The position numbers and the translations under genes are program-made. The notes under the pieces were generated by a model. The model made no database searches. It saw only the letters and a list, made by a program, of their open reading frames with translations, and had not been told where the DNA came from. DNA of 64,000 nucleotides. It comes from Megachile rotundata (Eukaryota > Arthropoda > Insecta > Hymenoptera > Megachilidae). Positions 1 to 13,039 of this stretch are shown here, piece by piece (within the stretch, counting starts at the first letter, position 1; each line of letters starts with the position of its first letter). The stretch spans positions 806,001-870,000 of the forward strand of contig NW_027473315.1 of NCBI RefSeq assembly GCF_050947335.1, given 5' to 3'.

Positions 1-1369
1 TGTCATCGTATGATTGTGATTGTATGATTGTTTTTGTATGATTGTGATTGTATAGTAGTAATTGTATGATTGTCTTCGTATGATTGTGGTTGTATGATTG
101 TGATTGTATCATTGCGATAGTATGATTGTGATTGTATGATTGTGATTGTATGATTGTGATTGTATGATTGCGATAGTATGATTGGGATTGTGTGATTGTG
201 ATCGTATGATTGTGATTGTATGATTGAGATTGCATGATTGTGATTGTATTATTGTGATTGTATGATTGCGATTGTATGATTGCAATTTTATGAGTGTGAT
301 TATATGATTATGATTGTATGATTGTGTTTGTATGATTGTGATTATATGATTGTGATTGCATGATTGTTTTTGTATGATTGTGATTGTATGATTGTGATTG
401 TATGATTGTGCCTGTATGATTGTGATGGTATGATTGTGATTGTATGATTGCGATTGTAAGATTGCAATTTTATGAGTGTGATTATATGATTATGATTGTA
501 TGATTGTGATTGTATGATTGTTTTTGTATGATTGTGATTGTATGATTGTGATTGTATGATTGTTCTTGTATGATTATGATCGTATGATTGTAATCGCATG
601 ATTGTGATTGTATGATTGTGATTGTATGATTGTGATTGTATGATTGCGATAGCATGATTGTGATTGTATGTTTGTGATTGTATGATTGTGATTGTATGAT
701 TGAGATTGTATGATTGCGACTGTATTATTGTGATTGTGTGATTGTGATTGTATGATTGTTATTGTATGATTGTGAATATATGATTGTGATGGTATGATTG
801 TGATTGTATGATTGCGATTGTAAGATTGCAATTTTATGAGTGTGATTATATGATTATGATTGTATGATTGTGATTGTATGATTGTTTTTGTATGATTGTG
901 ATTGTATGATTGTGATTGTATGATTGTTCTTGTATGATTATGATCGTATGATTGTAATTGCATGATTGTGATTGTATAATTGTGATTGTATGATTGTGAT
1001 TGTATGATTGTGATTGTATGATTGCGATAGTATGATTGTGATTGTATGATTGTGATTGTATGATTGTGATTGTATGATTGTGATTGTATGATTGTGATTG
1101 TATGATTGTGATTGTATGATTGTGATTGTATGATTGTGATTGTATGATTGTGATTGTATGATTGTGATTGTATTATTGTGATTGTATGATTGCGATAGTA
1201 TGATTGTGATTGTATGATTGTGATTGTATGATTGTGATTGTATGATTGTGATTGTATGATTGAGATTGTATGATTGTGATTGTATTATTGTGATTGTATG
1301 ATTGTGATTGTATGATTGTGTTTGTATGATTGTGAATGTATGATTGTGATTGTATGATTGTGATTGTAT

Positions 1370-1382
1370 GATTATTTTGTAT
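1370..1382. repeat. 13-bp slip unit, copy 1
   Basis: The unit reads GATTATTTTGTAT, which is GATTGTTTTTGTAT with G5 changed to A and one T lost. It moves the array register from 12 to 11. It sits in the first T-rich position of a module A and is followed by a consensus unit, the AGTAGTA unit and the CATCG unit. Confidence 0.9.
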
Positions 1383-1606
1383 GATTGTGATTGTATAGTA
1401 GTAATTGTATGATTGTCATCGTATGATTGTGATTGTATGATTGTGATTGTATAGTAGTAATTGTATGATTGTCTTCGTATGATTGTGATCGTATGATTGT
1501 GATTGTATGATTGTGATTGTATGATTGTGATTGTATGATTGTTATTGTATCATTGTGATTGTATGATTGTGATCATATTATTGTGATTGCATGATTGTGA
1601 TTGTAT

Positions 1607-1746
1607 GATTGTTTTTGTATGATTGTGATTGTATAGTAGTAATTGTATGATTGTCATCGTATGATTGTGATTGTATGATTGTTTTTGTATGATTGTGATT
1701 GTATAGTAGTAATTGTATGATTGACTTCGTATGATTGTGATCGTAT
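1607..1746. repeat. Module A (10-unit composite), representative copy
   Basis: Ten units in fixed order: T5 unit (GTTTTTG), consensus, AGTAGTA unit, CATCG unit, consensus, T5 unit, consensus, AGTAGTA unit, CTTCG (here ACTTCG) unit, GATCG unit. The first and second five units are near-copies, so the module is a 70-bp dimer. The same order recurs dozens of times from about 1.4 kb to the right end, whole or halved (for example 63,448 onward). The CATCG and CTTCG positions are the main diagnostic difference between the halves. Confidence 0.85.
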
Positions 1747-1828
1747 GATTGTGATTGTATGATTGTGATTGTATGATTGTGATTGTATGATTGTGATTGT
1801 ATGATTGTGATTGTATGATTGTGATTGT

Positions 1829-1912
1829 ATGATTGAGATTGTATGATTGTGATTGTATTATTGTGATTGTATGATTGTGATTGTATGATTGTGATTGTAT
1901 GATTGTGAATGT
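1829..1912. repeat. Module D (GAGATTG ... TATTATTG ... GAATG), representative copy
   Basis: Six units in order: GATTGAGATTGTAT, consensus, TATTGTGATTGTAT, two consensus units, then GATTGTGAATGTAT. The same order recurs throughout the window, commonly with two or three further consensus units before a module A. Together D and A form the most frequent word of the array. Confidence 0.8.
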
Positions 1913-2679
1913 ATGATTGTGATTGTATGATTGTGATTGTATGATTGTTTTTGTATGATTGTGATTGCATAGTAGTAATTGAATGATTGTCATCGTATGA
2001 TTGTGATTGTATGATTGTTTTTGTATGATTGTGATTGTATAGTAGTAATTGTATGATTGTCTTCGTATGATTGTGATCGTATGATTGTGATTGTATGATT
2101 GTGATTGTATGATTGTGATTGCATGATTGTGATTGAATGATTGTGATTGAATGATTGTGATTGTATAATTGTGATTGTACGATTGTGATTGTATGATTGT
2201 GATTGTATGATTGCGATAGTATGATTGGGATTGTATGATTGTGATTGTATGATTGCGATTGTATGATTGAGATTGTATGATTGTGATTGTATGATTGTGA
2301 TTGTATGATTGCGATTGTATCATTGTGATTGTATGATTGTGATCATATGATTGTGATTGTATGATTGTGATTGCATGATTGTGATTGTATGATTGTGATT
2401 GTATGATTTTGATTGTATGATTGTTTTTGTATGATTCTAATTGTATGATTGTGATTGTATGATTCTGATAGTATGATTGTGATTGTATGATTGTGATTGT
2501 ATGATTGCGATAGTATGATTGCGATAGTATGATTGTGATTGTATGATTGTGATTGTATGATTGTGATTGTATCATTGCGATAGTATGATTGTGATTGTAT
2601 GATTGTGATTGTATTATTGTGATTGTATGATTGTGATTGTATGATTGTGATTGTATGATTGCGATAGTATGATTGTGAT

Positions 2680-3180
2680 TGTATGATTGTGATTGTATGA
2701 TTGTGATTGTATGATTGTGATTGTATGATTGCGATAGTATGATTGTGATTGTATCATTGTGATTGCATGATTGTTTTTGTATGATTGTGATTTCATGATT
2801 GTGATTGTATGATTGTGCCTGTATGATTGTGATGGTATTATTGTGATTGTATGATTGCGATTGTATGAGTGCAATTTTATGAGTGTGATTATATGATTAT
2901 GATTGTATGATTGTGATTGTATGATTGTTTTTGTATGATTGTGAATGTATGATTGTGATTGTATGATTGTCATTGTATGATTGCGATAGTATGATTGGGA
3001 TTGTATGATTGTGATTGGATGATTGCGATTGTATGATTGAGATTGTATGACTGTGATTGTATTATTGTGATTGTATGATTGTGATTGTATGATTGTGATT
3101 GTATGATTGTCATTGTATGATTGTGATTGTATCATTGTGATTGTTTGATTGTGATCATATGATTGTGATTGTATGATTGT
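2680..3180. repeat. Block duplicated at 11,217-11,717 (offset 8,537)
   Basis: Both copies share the rare GATTTCATG unit, a GATGGTATTATTG junction, GCAATTTTATGAG (2,867 and 11,404), the GTCATTG unit, GATTGGATG and the ending TGTTTGATTGTGATCATATG. The offset of 8,537 is 14 x 610 minus 3, exactly the register change caused by the slip units between them. Confidence 0.8.
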
Positions 3181-6072
3181 GATTGTATGATTGTTTTTGT
3201 ATGATTGTGATTGTATGATTGTGATTGTATGATTGTGATTGTATGATTGTGATTGTATGATTGTGATTGTATGATTGTGATTGTATGATTGTGATTGTAT
3301 TATTGTGATTGTATGATTGTGATTGTACGATTGTGATTGTATGATTGCGATAGTATGATTGTGATTGTATGATTGTGATTGTATGATTGTGATTGTATGA
3401 TTGCGATAGTATGATTGTGATTGTATGATTGTGATTGTATGATTGTGATTGTATAATTGTGATTGTATGATTGAGATTGTATGATTGTGATTGTATTATT
3501 GTGATTGTATGATTGTGATTGTATGATTGTGATTGTATGATAGTGAATGTATGATTGTGATTGTATGATAGTGATTGTGTGATTCTGATTGTATGATTGT
3601 TTCTGTATGATTGTGATTGTATAGTAGCAATTGTATGATTGTCATCGTATGATTGTGATTGTATGATTGTTTTTGTATGATTGTGGTTGTATAGTAGTAA
3701 TTGTATGATTGTCTTCGTATGATTGTGATCGTATGATAGTGATTGTATGATTGTGATTGTATGATTGTGATTGTATGATTGTGATTGTATTATTGTGATT
3801 GTATGATTGTGATTGTATGATTGTGATTGTATGACTGCGATAGCATGATTGTGATTGTATGTTTGTGATTGTATGATTGTGATTGTATGATTGAGATTGT
3901 ATGATTGTGATTGTATTATTGTGATTGTGTGATTGTGATTGTATGATTGTTATTGTATGATTGTGAATGTATGATTGTGATTGTATGATTGTGATTGTAT
4001 GATTGAGATTGTATGATTTTTTTCGTATGATTGTGATTGTATAGTAGTAATTGTATGATTGTCATCATATGATTGTGATTGTATGATTGTTTTTGTATGA
4101 TTGTGATTGTATAGTAGTAATTGTATGATTGTCTTCGTATGATTGTGATCGTATGATTGTGATCGTATGATTGTGATTGTATGATTGTGATTGTATCATT
4201 GTGATTGAATGATTGTGAGCGTATGATTGTGAGTGTATGATTGTAATTGAATGATTGTTTTTGTATGATTGTGATTGTATGATTGTGATCGTACGATTGT
4301 GATCGTATGATTGTGATTGTATGATTGTGATCGTTTGATTGTGGTTGTATAATTATTGTTCTATTATTGTGATTGTATGATTGTTCTTGTATGATTATGA
4401 TCGTATGATTGTAATTGCATGATTGTGATTGTATGATTGTGATTGTATGATTGTGATTGTATGATTGTGATTGTATGGTTGTGATTGTATGATTGCGATA
4501 GTATGATTGTGATTGTATGATTGTGATTGTATGATTGTGATTGTATGATTGTGATTGTATGATTGTGATTGTATGATTGTGATTGTATGATTGTGATTGT
4601 ATGATTGTGATTGTATTATTGTGATTGTATGATTGCGATAGTATGATTGTGATTGTATGATTGTGATTGTATGATTGTGATTGTATGATTGTGATTGTAT
4701 GATTGAGATTGTATGATTGTGATTGTATTATTGTGATTGTATGATTGTGATTGTATGATTGTGATTGTATGATTGTGAATGTATAATTGTGATTGTATGA
4801 TTGTGATTGTATGATTGTTTTTGTATGATTGTGATTGTATAGTAGTAATTGCATGATTGTCATCGTATGATTGTGATTGTATGATTGTGATTGTATAGTA
4901 GTAATTGTATGATTGTCTTCGTATGATTGTGATCGTATGATTGTGATCGTATGATTGTGATTGTATGATTGTGATTGTATGATTGTGATTGTATGATTGT
5001 GATTGTATCATTGTGATTGTATGATTGTGATCATATGATTGTGATTGTATGATTGTGATTGTATGATTGTTTTTGTATGATTGTGATTGTATAGTAGTAA
5101 TTGTATGATTGTCATCGTATGAATGTGATTGTGTGATTGTTTTTGTATGATTGTGATTGTATAGTAGTAATTGTATGATTGTCTTCGTATGATTGTGATC
5201 GTATGATTGTGATTGTATGATTGTGATTGTATGATTGTGATTGTATGATTGTGATTGTATGATTGTGATTGTATGATTGTAATTGTATGATTGTGATTGT
5301 ATGATTGTGATTGTATGATTGTGATTGTATGATTGTGATTGTATGATTGCGATAGTATGATTGTGATTGTATGATTGTGATAGTATGATTGTGATTGTAT
5401 GATTGTGATTGTATGATTGTGATTGTATAATTGTGATTGTATGATTGAGATTGTATGATTGTGATTGTATTATTGTGATTGTATGATTGTGATTGTATGA
5501 TTGTGATTGTATGATTGTGAATGTATGATTGTGATTGTATGATAGTGATTGTGTGATTCTGATTGTATGATTGTTTTTGTATGATTGTGATTGTATAGTA
5601 GTAATTGTATGATTGTCATCGTATGATTGTGATTGTATGATTGTTTTTGTATGATTGTGATTGTATAGTAGTAATTGTATGATTGTCTTCGTATGATTGT
5701 GATCGTATGATAGTGATTGTATGATTGTGATTGTATGATTGTGATTGTATGATTGTGATTGTATTATTGTGATTGTATGATTGTGATTGTATGATTGTGA
5801 TTGTATGATTGCGATAGTATGATTGTGATTGTATGATTGTGATTGTATGATTGTGATTGTATAATTGTGATTGTATGATTGAGATTGTATGATTGTGATT
5901 GTATTATTGTGATTGTATGATTGCGATTGTATGATTGTGATTGTATGATTGTGAATGTATGATTGTGATTGTATGATAGTGGTTGTGTGATTCTGATTGT
6001 ATGATTGTTTTTGTATGATTGTGATTGTATAGTAGTAATTGTATGATTGTCTTCGTATGATTGTGATCGTAT

Positions 6073-8200
6073 GATAGTGATTGTATGATTGTGGTTGTAT
6101 GATTGTGATTGTATCATTGCGATAGTATGATTGTGATTGTATGATTGTGATTGTATGATTGTGATTGTATGATTGCGATTGTATGATTGCCATAGTATGA
6201 TTGGGATTGTGTGATTGTGATTGTATGATTGCGATTGTATGATTGAGATTGTATGATTGTGATTGTATTATTGTGATTGTGATTGTATGATTGTGATTGT
6301 ATGATTGTGAATGTGTGATTGTGATTGTATGATTGTTTTTGTATGATTGTGATTGTATAGTAGTAATTGTATGTTTGCCATCGTATGATTGTGTTTGTAT
6401 GATTGTTTTTGTATGATTGTGATTGTATAGTAGTAATTGTATGATTGTCTTCGTATGATTGTGATCGTATGATTGTGATAGTATGATTGTGATTGTATGA
6501 TTGTGATTGTATGATTGTGATTGTATGATTGTGATTGTATGATTGTGATTGTATGATTGTGATTGTATGATTGTGATTGTATGATTGTTTTTATATGATT
6601 GTGATTGTATGATTGTGATTGTATGATTGTGATTGTATGATTGTGATTGCATGATTGTGATTGAATGATTGTGATTGTATAATTGTGATTGTACGATTGT
6701 GATTGTATGATTGTGATTGTATGATTGCGATAGTATGATTGGGATTGTATGATTGTGATTGTATGATTGCGATTGTATGATTGAGATTGTATGATTGTGA
6801 TTGTATTATTGTGATTGTATGATTCTGATTGTATGATTGTGATTGTATGATTGTGAATGTATGATTGTGATTGTATGATTGTGATTGTATGATTGTGATT
6901 GTATGATTGTGATTGTATGGTTGTGATTGTATGATTGTGATTGTATGGTTGTTTTTGTATGATTGTTATTGTATAGTAGTAATTGTATGATTGTCATCGT
7001 ATGATTGTCTTCGTATGATTGTGATCGTATGATTGTGATTGTATAGTAGTAATTGTATGATTGTCTTCGTATGATTGTGATCGTACGATAGTGATTGTAT
7101 GATTGTGATTGTATGATTGTGATTGTATGATTGTGATTGTATGATTGTGATTGTATGATTGTGATTGTATGATTGTGATTGTATGATTGTGATTGTATCA
7201 TTGTGATTGTATGATTGTGATTATATGATTGTGATTGCATGATTGTTTTTGTATGATTGTGATTGTATGATTGTGATTGTATGATTGTGCCTGTATGATT
7301 GTGATGGTATGATTGTAATTGTATGATTGCGATTGTATGATTGCAATTTTATGAGTGTGATTATATGATTATGATTGTATGATTGTGATTGCATGATTGT
7401 TTTTGTATGATTGTGATTGTATGATTGTTCTTGTATGATTATGATCGTATGATTGTAACTGCATGATTGTAATTGTATGATTGTGATTGTATGATTGCGA
7501 TTGTATGATTGCGATAGCATGATTGTGATTGTATGTTTGTGATTGTATGATTGTGATTGTATGATTGAGATTGTATGATTGCGACTGTATTATTGTGATT
7601 GTGTGATTGTGATTGTATGATTGTTATTGTATGATTGTGAATGTATGATAGTGATTGTATGATTGTGATTGTATGATTGAGATTGTATGATTGTTTTTGT
7701 ATGATTGTGATTGTATAGTAGTAATTGTATGATTGTCATCGTATGATTGTGATTGTATGATTGTTTTTGTATGATTGTGATTGTATAGTAGTAATTGTAT
7801 GATTGTCTTCGTATGATTGTGATCGTATGATTGTGATCGTATGATTGTGATTGTATGATTGTGATTGTATCATTGTGATTGAATGATTGTGAGCGTATGA
7901 TTGTGAGTGTATGATTGTGATTGTATGATTGTTATTGTATGATTGTGATTGTATGATTGTGATCGTGCGATTCTGATCGTATGATTGTGATTGTATGATT
8001 GTGATCGTTTGATTGTGGTTGTATAATTATGGTTCTATTATTGTGATTGTATGATTGTTCTTGTATGATTATGATCGTATGATTGTAATTGCATGATTGT
8101 GATTGTATAATTGTGATTGTATGATTGTGATTGTATGATTGTGATTGTATGATTGTGATTGTATGATTGCGATAGTATGATTGTGATTGTATGATTGTGA
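6073..8200. repeat. Block duplicated at 11,782-13,850 (offset 5,709, then 5,653)
   Basis: Unit order is shared from GATAGTG through the GCCATAG, GGGATTGTG, 20-bp and GTTTGCCATCG units, module C (7,339 and 13,048) and module B (8,011 and 13,664). The offset drops by 56 bp near 7,430/13,140, where the right copy lacks four units of the GTTCTTG ... GATCG ... run. Scattered single-unit differences (for example a GCGATAG unit for a consensus unit near 11,838) show modest divergence. Confidence 0.8.
6269..6288. repeat. 20-bp unit (extra GATTGT half), copy 1
   Basis: The unit reads TATTGT, GATTGT, GATTGTAT, so one additional 6-bp half-unit is inserted. The register goes from 11 to 3. A GTTTGCCATCG variant follows 104 bp later, the same spacing as for the copies at 11,978 and 24,369. 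Confidence 0.9.
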
Positions 8201-9290
8201 TTGTATGATTGTGATTGTATGATTGTGATTGTATGATTGTGATTGTATGATTGTGATTGTATGATTGTGATTGTATGATTGTGATTGTATGATTGTGATT
8301 GTATGATTGTGATTGTATCATTGTGATTGTATGATTGTGATTATATGATTGTGATTGCATGATTGTTTTTGTATGATTGTGATTGTATGATTGTGATTGT
8401 ATGATTGTGCCTGTATGATTGTGATGGTATGATTGTGATTGTATGATTGCGATTGTATGATTGCAATTTTATGAGTGTGATTATATGATTATGATTGTAT
8501 GATTGTGATTGCATGATTGTTTTTGTATGATTGTGATTGTATGATTGTTCTTGTATGATTATGATCGTATGATTGTAATTGCATGATTGCGATTGTATGA
8601 TTGTGATTGTATGATTGTGATTGTATGATTGCGATAGCATGATTGTGATTGTATGTTTGTGATTGTATGATTGTGATTGTATGATTGAGATTGTATGATT
8701 GCGACTGTATTATTGTGATTGTGTGATTGTGATTGTATGATTGTTATTGTATGATTGTGAATGTATGATAGTGATTGTATGATTGTGATTGTATGATTGA
8801 GATTGTATGATTGTTTTTGTATGATTGTGATTGTATAGTAGTAATTGTATGATTGTCATCGTATGATTGTGATTGTATGATTGTTTTTGTATGATTGTGA
8901 TTGTATAGTAGTAATTGTATGATTGTCTTCGTATGATTGTGATCGTATGATTGTGATCGTATGATTGTGATTGTATGATTGTGATTGTATCATTGTGATT
9001 GAATGATTGTGAGCGTATGATTGTGAGTGTATGATTGTGATTGTATGATTGTTATTGTATGATTGTGATTGTATGATTGTGATCGTACGATTGTGATCGT
9101 ATGATTGTGATTGTATGATTGTGATCGTTTGATTGTGGTTGTATAATTATGGTTCTATTATTGTGATTGTATGATTGTTCTTGTATGATTATGATCGTAT
9201 GATTGTAATTGCATGATTGTGATTGTATAATTGTGATTGTATGATTGTGATTGTATGATTGTGATTGTATGATTGTGATTGTATGATTGC
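7199..9290. repeat. Tandem pair of a 1,120-bp higher-order unit
   Basis: Two adjacent copies are offset by 1,120 bp (80 units). Matching anchors are module C at 7,339/8,459, GCGATAGCAT at 7,511/8,631 and module B at 8,011/9,131. Differences are few: GTAATTG for GTGATTG near 7,314, GTAACTGC for GTAATTGC near 7,455 and GTGCGATTCTG for GTACGATTGTG near 7,967. Confidence 0.85.
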
Positions 9291-10985
9291 GATAGTATGA
9301 TTGTGATTGTATGATTGTGATTGTATGATTGTGATTGTATGATTGTGATTGTATGATTGTGATTGTATGATTGTGATTGTATGATTGTGATTGTATGATT
9401 GTGATTGTATGATTGTGATTGTATTATTGTGATTGTATGATTGCGATAGTATGATTGTGATTGTATGATTGTGATTGTATGATTGTGATTGTATGATTGT
9501 GATTGTATGATTGAGATTGTATGATTGTGATTGTATTATTGTGATTGTATGATTGTGATTGTATGATTGTGATTGTATGATTGTGAATGTATGATTGTGA
9601 TTGTATGATTGTGATTGTATGATTATTTTGTATGATTGTGATTGTATAGTAGTAATTGTATGATTGTCATCGTATGATTATGATTGTATGATTGTGATTG
9701 TATAGTAGTAATTGTATGATTGTCTTCGTATGATTGTGATCGTATGATTGTGATTGTATGATTGTGATTGTATGATTGTGATTGTATGATTGTGATTGTA
9801 TCATTGTGATTGTACGATTGTGATCATATCATTGTGATTGCATGATTGTGATTGTATGATTGTTTTTGTATGATTGTGATTGTATAGTAGTAATTGTATG
9901 ATTGTCATCGTATGATTGTGATTGTATGATTGTTTTTGTATGATTGTGATTGTATAGTAGTAATTGTATGATTGACTTCGTATGATTGTGATCGTATGAT
10001 TGTGATTGTATGATTGTGATTGTATGATTGTGATTGTATGATTGTGATTGTATCATTGTGATTGTATGATTGTGATCGTATGATTGTGATTGTATGATTG
10101 TGATTGTATGATTGTTTTTGTATGATTGTGACTGTATGATTGTGATTGTATGATTGTGATTGTATGATTGTGATTGTATGATTGTGATTGTATTATTGTG
10201 ATTGTATGATTGTGATTGTATGATTGTGATTGTATGATTGTGATTGTATGATTGAGATTGTATGATTGTGATTGTATTATTGTGATTGTATGATTGTGAT
10301 TGTATGATTGTGATTGTATGATTGTGATTGTATGATTGTGAATGTATGATTGTGATTGTATGATTGTGATTGTATGATTGTTTTTGTATGATTGTGATTG
10401 TATAGTAGTAATTGAATGATTGTCATCGTATGATTGTGATTGTATGATTGTTTTTATATGATTGTGATTGTATAGTAGTAATTGTATGATAGTCTTCGTA
10501 TGATTGTGATCGTATGATTGTGATTGTATGATTGTGATTGTATGATTGTGATTGCATGATTGTGATTGAATGATTGTGATTGTATGATTGTGATTGTACG
10601 ATTGTGATTGTATGATTGCGATAGTATGATTGTGATTGTATGATTGTGTTTGTATGATTGTGATTGCATGATTGTGATTGTATGATTGCGATTGTATGAT
10701 TGCGATTGTATGATTGAGATTGTATGATTGTGATTGTATTATTGTGATTGTATGATTGTGATTGTATGATTGTGATTGTATGATTGTGAATGTATGATTG
10801 TGAATGTATGATTGTGATTGTATGATTGTGATTGTATGATTGTGATTGTATGATTGTGATTGTATGATTGTTCTTGTGTGATTGTGATTGTATAGTAGTA
10901 ATTGTAGGATTGTCATGGTATGATTGTGATTGTATGATTGTTTTTGTATGATTGTGATTGTATAGTAGTAATTGTATGATTGTCT
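8300..10985. repeat. Block duplicated at 14,890-17,575 (offset 6,590)
   Basis: Anchors 8,459/15,049 (module C), 8,631/15,221 (GCGATAGCAT), 9,131/15,721 (module B) and 9,621/16,211 (13-bp unit) all differ by 6,590, as do the GGATTGTCATGG units near 10,906/17,496. Because the offset stays constant over 2.7 kb, no net indel has fixed between these copies. Confidence 0.85.
9621..9633. repeat. 13-bp slip unit, copy 2
   Basis: Same 13-mer and same downstream order (consensus, AGTAGTA, CATCG) as the copy at 1370. The register goes from 3 to 2. It lies 6,590 bp before the copy at 16,211 and 4,533 bp before the copy at 14,154, matching the block duplication offsets. Confidence 0.9.
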
Positions 10986-11173
10986 TCGTATGATTGTGGT
11001 TGTATGATTGTGATTGTATCATCGCGATAGTATGATTGTGATTGTATGATTGTGATTGTATGATTGTGATTGTATGATTGCGATTGTATGATTGCCATAG
11101 TATGATTGGGATTGTGTGATTGTGATTGTATGATTGTGATTGTATGATTGAGATTGTATGATTGTGATTGTAT

Positions 11174-11193
11174 TATTGTGATTGTGTTTGTAT
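11174..11193. repeat. 20-bp unit (extra GATTGT half), copy 2, altered
   Basis: The unit reads TATTGT, GATTGT, GTTTGTAT. It is the same insertion with one G/T change, and it lacks the GTTTGCCATCG companion. The register goes from 2 to 8. Confidence 0.85.
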
Positions 11194-11977
11194 GATTGTG
11201 ATTGTATGATTGTGAATGTGTGATTGTGATTGTATGATTGTGATTGTATGATTGTGATTGTATGATTGCGATAGTATGATTGTGATTGTATCATTGTGAT
11301 TGCATGATTGTTTTTGTATGATTGTGATTTCATGATTGTGATTGTATGATTGTGCCTGTACGATTGTGATGGTATTATTGTGATTGTATGATTGCGATTG
11401 TATGATTGCAATTTTATGAGTGTGATTATATGATTATGATTGTATGATTGTGATTGTATGATTGTTTTTGTATGATTGTGATTGTATGATTGTGATTGTA
11501 TGATTGTCATTGTATGATTGCGATAGTATGATTGGGATTGTATGATTGTGATTGGATGATTGCGATTGTATGATTGAGATTGTATGATTGTGATTGTATT
11601 ATTGTGATTGTATGATTGTGATTGTATGATTGTGATTGTATGATTGTCATTGTATGATTGTGATTGTATCATTGTGATTGTTTGATTGTGATCATATGAT
11701 TGTGATTGTATGATTGTGATTGTATGATCGTTTTTGTATGATTGTGATTGTATGATTGCGATAGTATGATTGTGATTGTATGATAGTGATTGTATGATTG
11801 TGGTTGTATGATTGTGATTGTATCATTGCGATAGTATGATTGCGATAGTATGATTGTGATTGTATGATTGTGATTGTATGATTGCGATTGTATGATTGCC
11901 ATAGTATGATTGGGATTGTGTGATTGTGATTGTATGATTGTGATTGTATGATTGAGATTGTATGATTGTGATTGTAT

Positions 11978-11997
11978 TATTGTGATTGTGATTGTAT
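11978..11997. repeat. 20-bp unit (extra GATTGT half), copy 3
   Basis: Same as the copy at 6,269, exactly 5,709 bp away, with the GTTTGCCATCG companion at +104. The register goes from 8 to 0. Confidence 0.9.
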
Positions 11998-13039
11998 GAT
12001 TGTGATTGTATGATTGTGAATGTGTGATTGTGATTGTATGATTGTTTTTGTATGATTGTGATTGTATAGTAGTAATTGTATGTTTGCCATCGTATGATTG
12101 TGTTTGTATGATTGTTTTTGTATGATTGTGATTGTATAGTAGTAATTGTATGATTGTCTTCGTATGATTGTGATCGTATGATTGTGATAGTATGATTGTG
12201 ATTGTATGATTGTGATTGTATGATTGTGATTGTATGATTGTGATTGTATGATTGTGATTGTATGATTGTGATTGTATGATTGTGATTGTATGATTGTTTT
12301 TATATGATTGTGATTGTATGATTGTGATTGTATGATTGTGATTGTATGATTGTGATTGCATGATTGTGATTGAATGATTGTGATTGTATAATTGTGATTG
12401 TACGATTGTGATTGTATGATTCTGATTGTATGATTGCGATAGTATGATTGGGATTGTATGATTGTGATTGTATGATTGCGATTGTATGATTGAGATTGTA
12501 TGATTGTGATTGTATTATTGTGATTGTATGATTCTGATTGTATGATTGTGATTGTATGATTGTGAATGTATGATTGTGATTGTATGATTGTGATTGTATG
12601 ATTGTGATTGTATGATTGTGGTTGTATGATTGTGATTGTATGATTGTGATTGTATGGTTGTTTTTGTATGATTGTTATTGTATAGTAGTAATTGTATGAT
12701 TGTCATCGTATGATTGTCTTCGTATGATTGTGATCGTATGATTGTGATTGTATAGTAGTAATTGTATGATTGTCTTCGTATGATTGTGATCGTACGATAG
12801 TGATTGTATGATTGTGATTGTATGATTGTGATTGTATGATTGTGATTGTATGATTGTGATTGTATGATTGTGATTGTATGATTGTGATTGTATGATTGTG
12901 ATTGTATCATTGTGATTGTATGATTGTGATTATATGATTGTGATTGCATGATTGTTTTTGTATGATTGTGATTGTATGATTGTGATTGTATGATTGTGCC
13001 TGTATGATTGTGATGGTATGATTGTGATTGTATGATTGC

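Noticed and set aside
1719..1746. CENP-B box in the CTTCG/GATCG pair (TTCG, four bases, A)
   Set aside because: Only the first half of the consensus spacing matches. The required CGGG part is absent in every copy looked at.
4337..4420. Module B as a decayed mobile element insertion or promoter
   Set aside because: Its six units align one-to-one with the 14-bp consensus without indels and without flanking target duplications or terminal repeats, so it is diverged satellite.
4616..6652. 678-codon open frame on the - strand, and all similar long frames throughout the window
   Set aside because: Openness follows from the repeat unit having no stop triplet in any - strand frame, and all frames give the same period-14 peptide. 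Starts and stops come only from variant units, with no conserved start context, signal peptide, domain or unique sequence.
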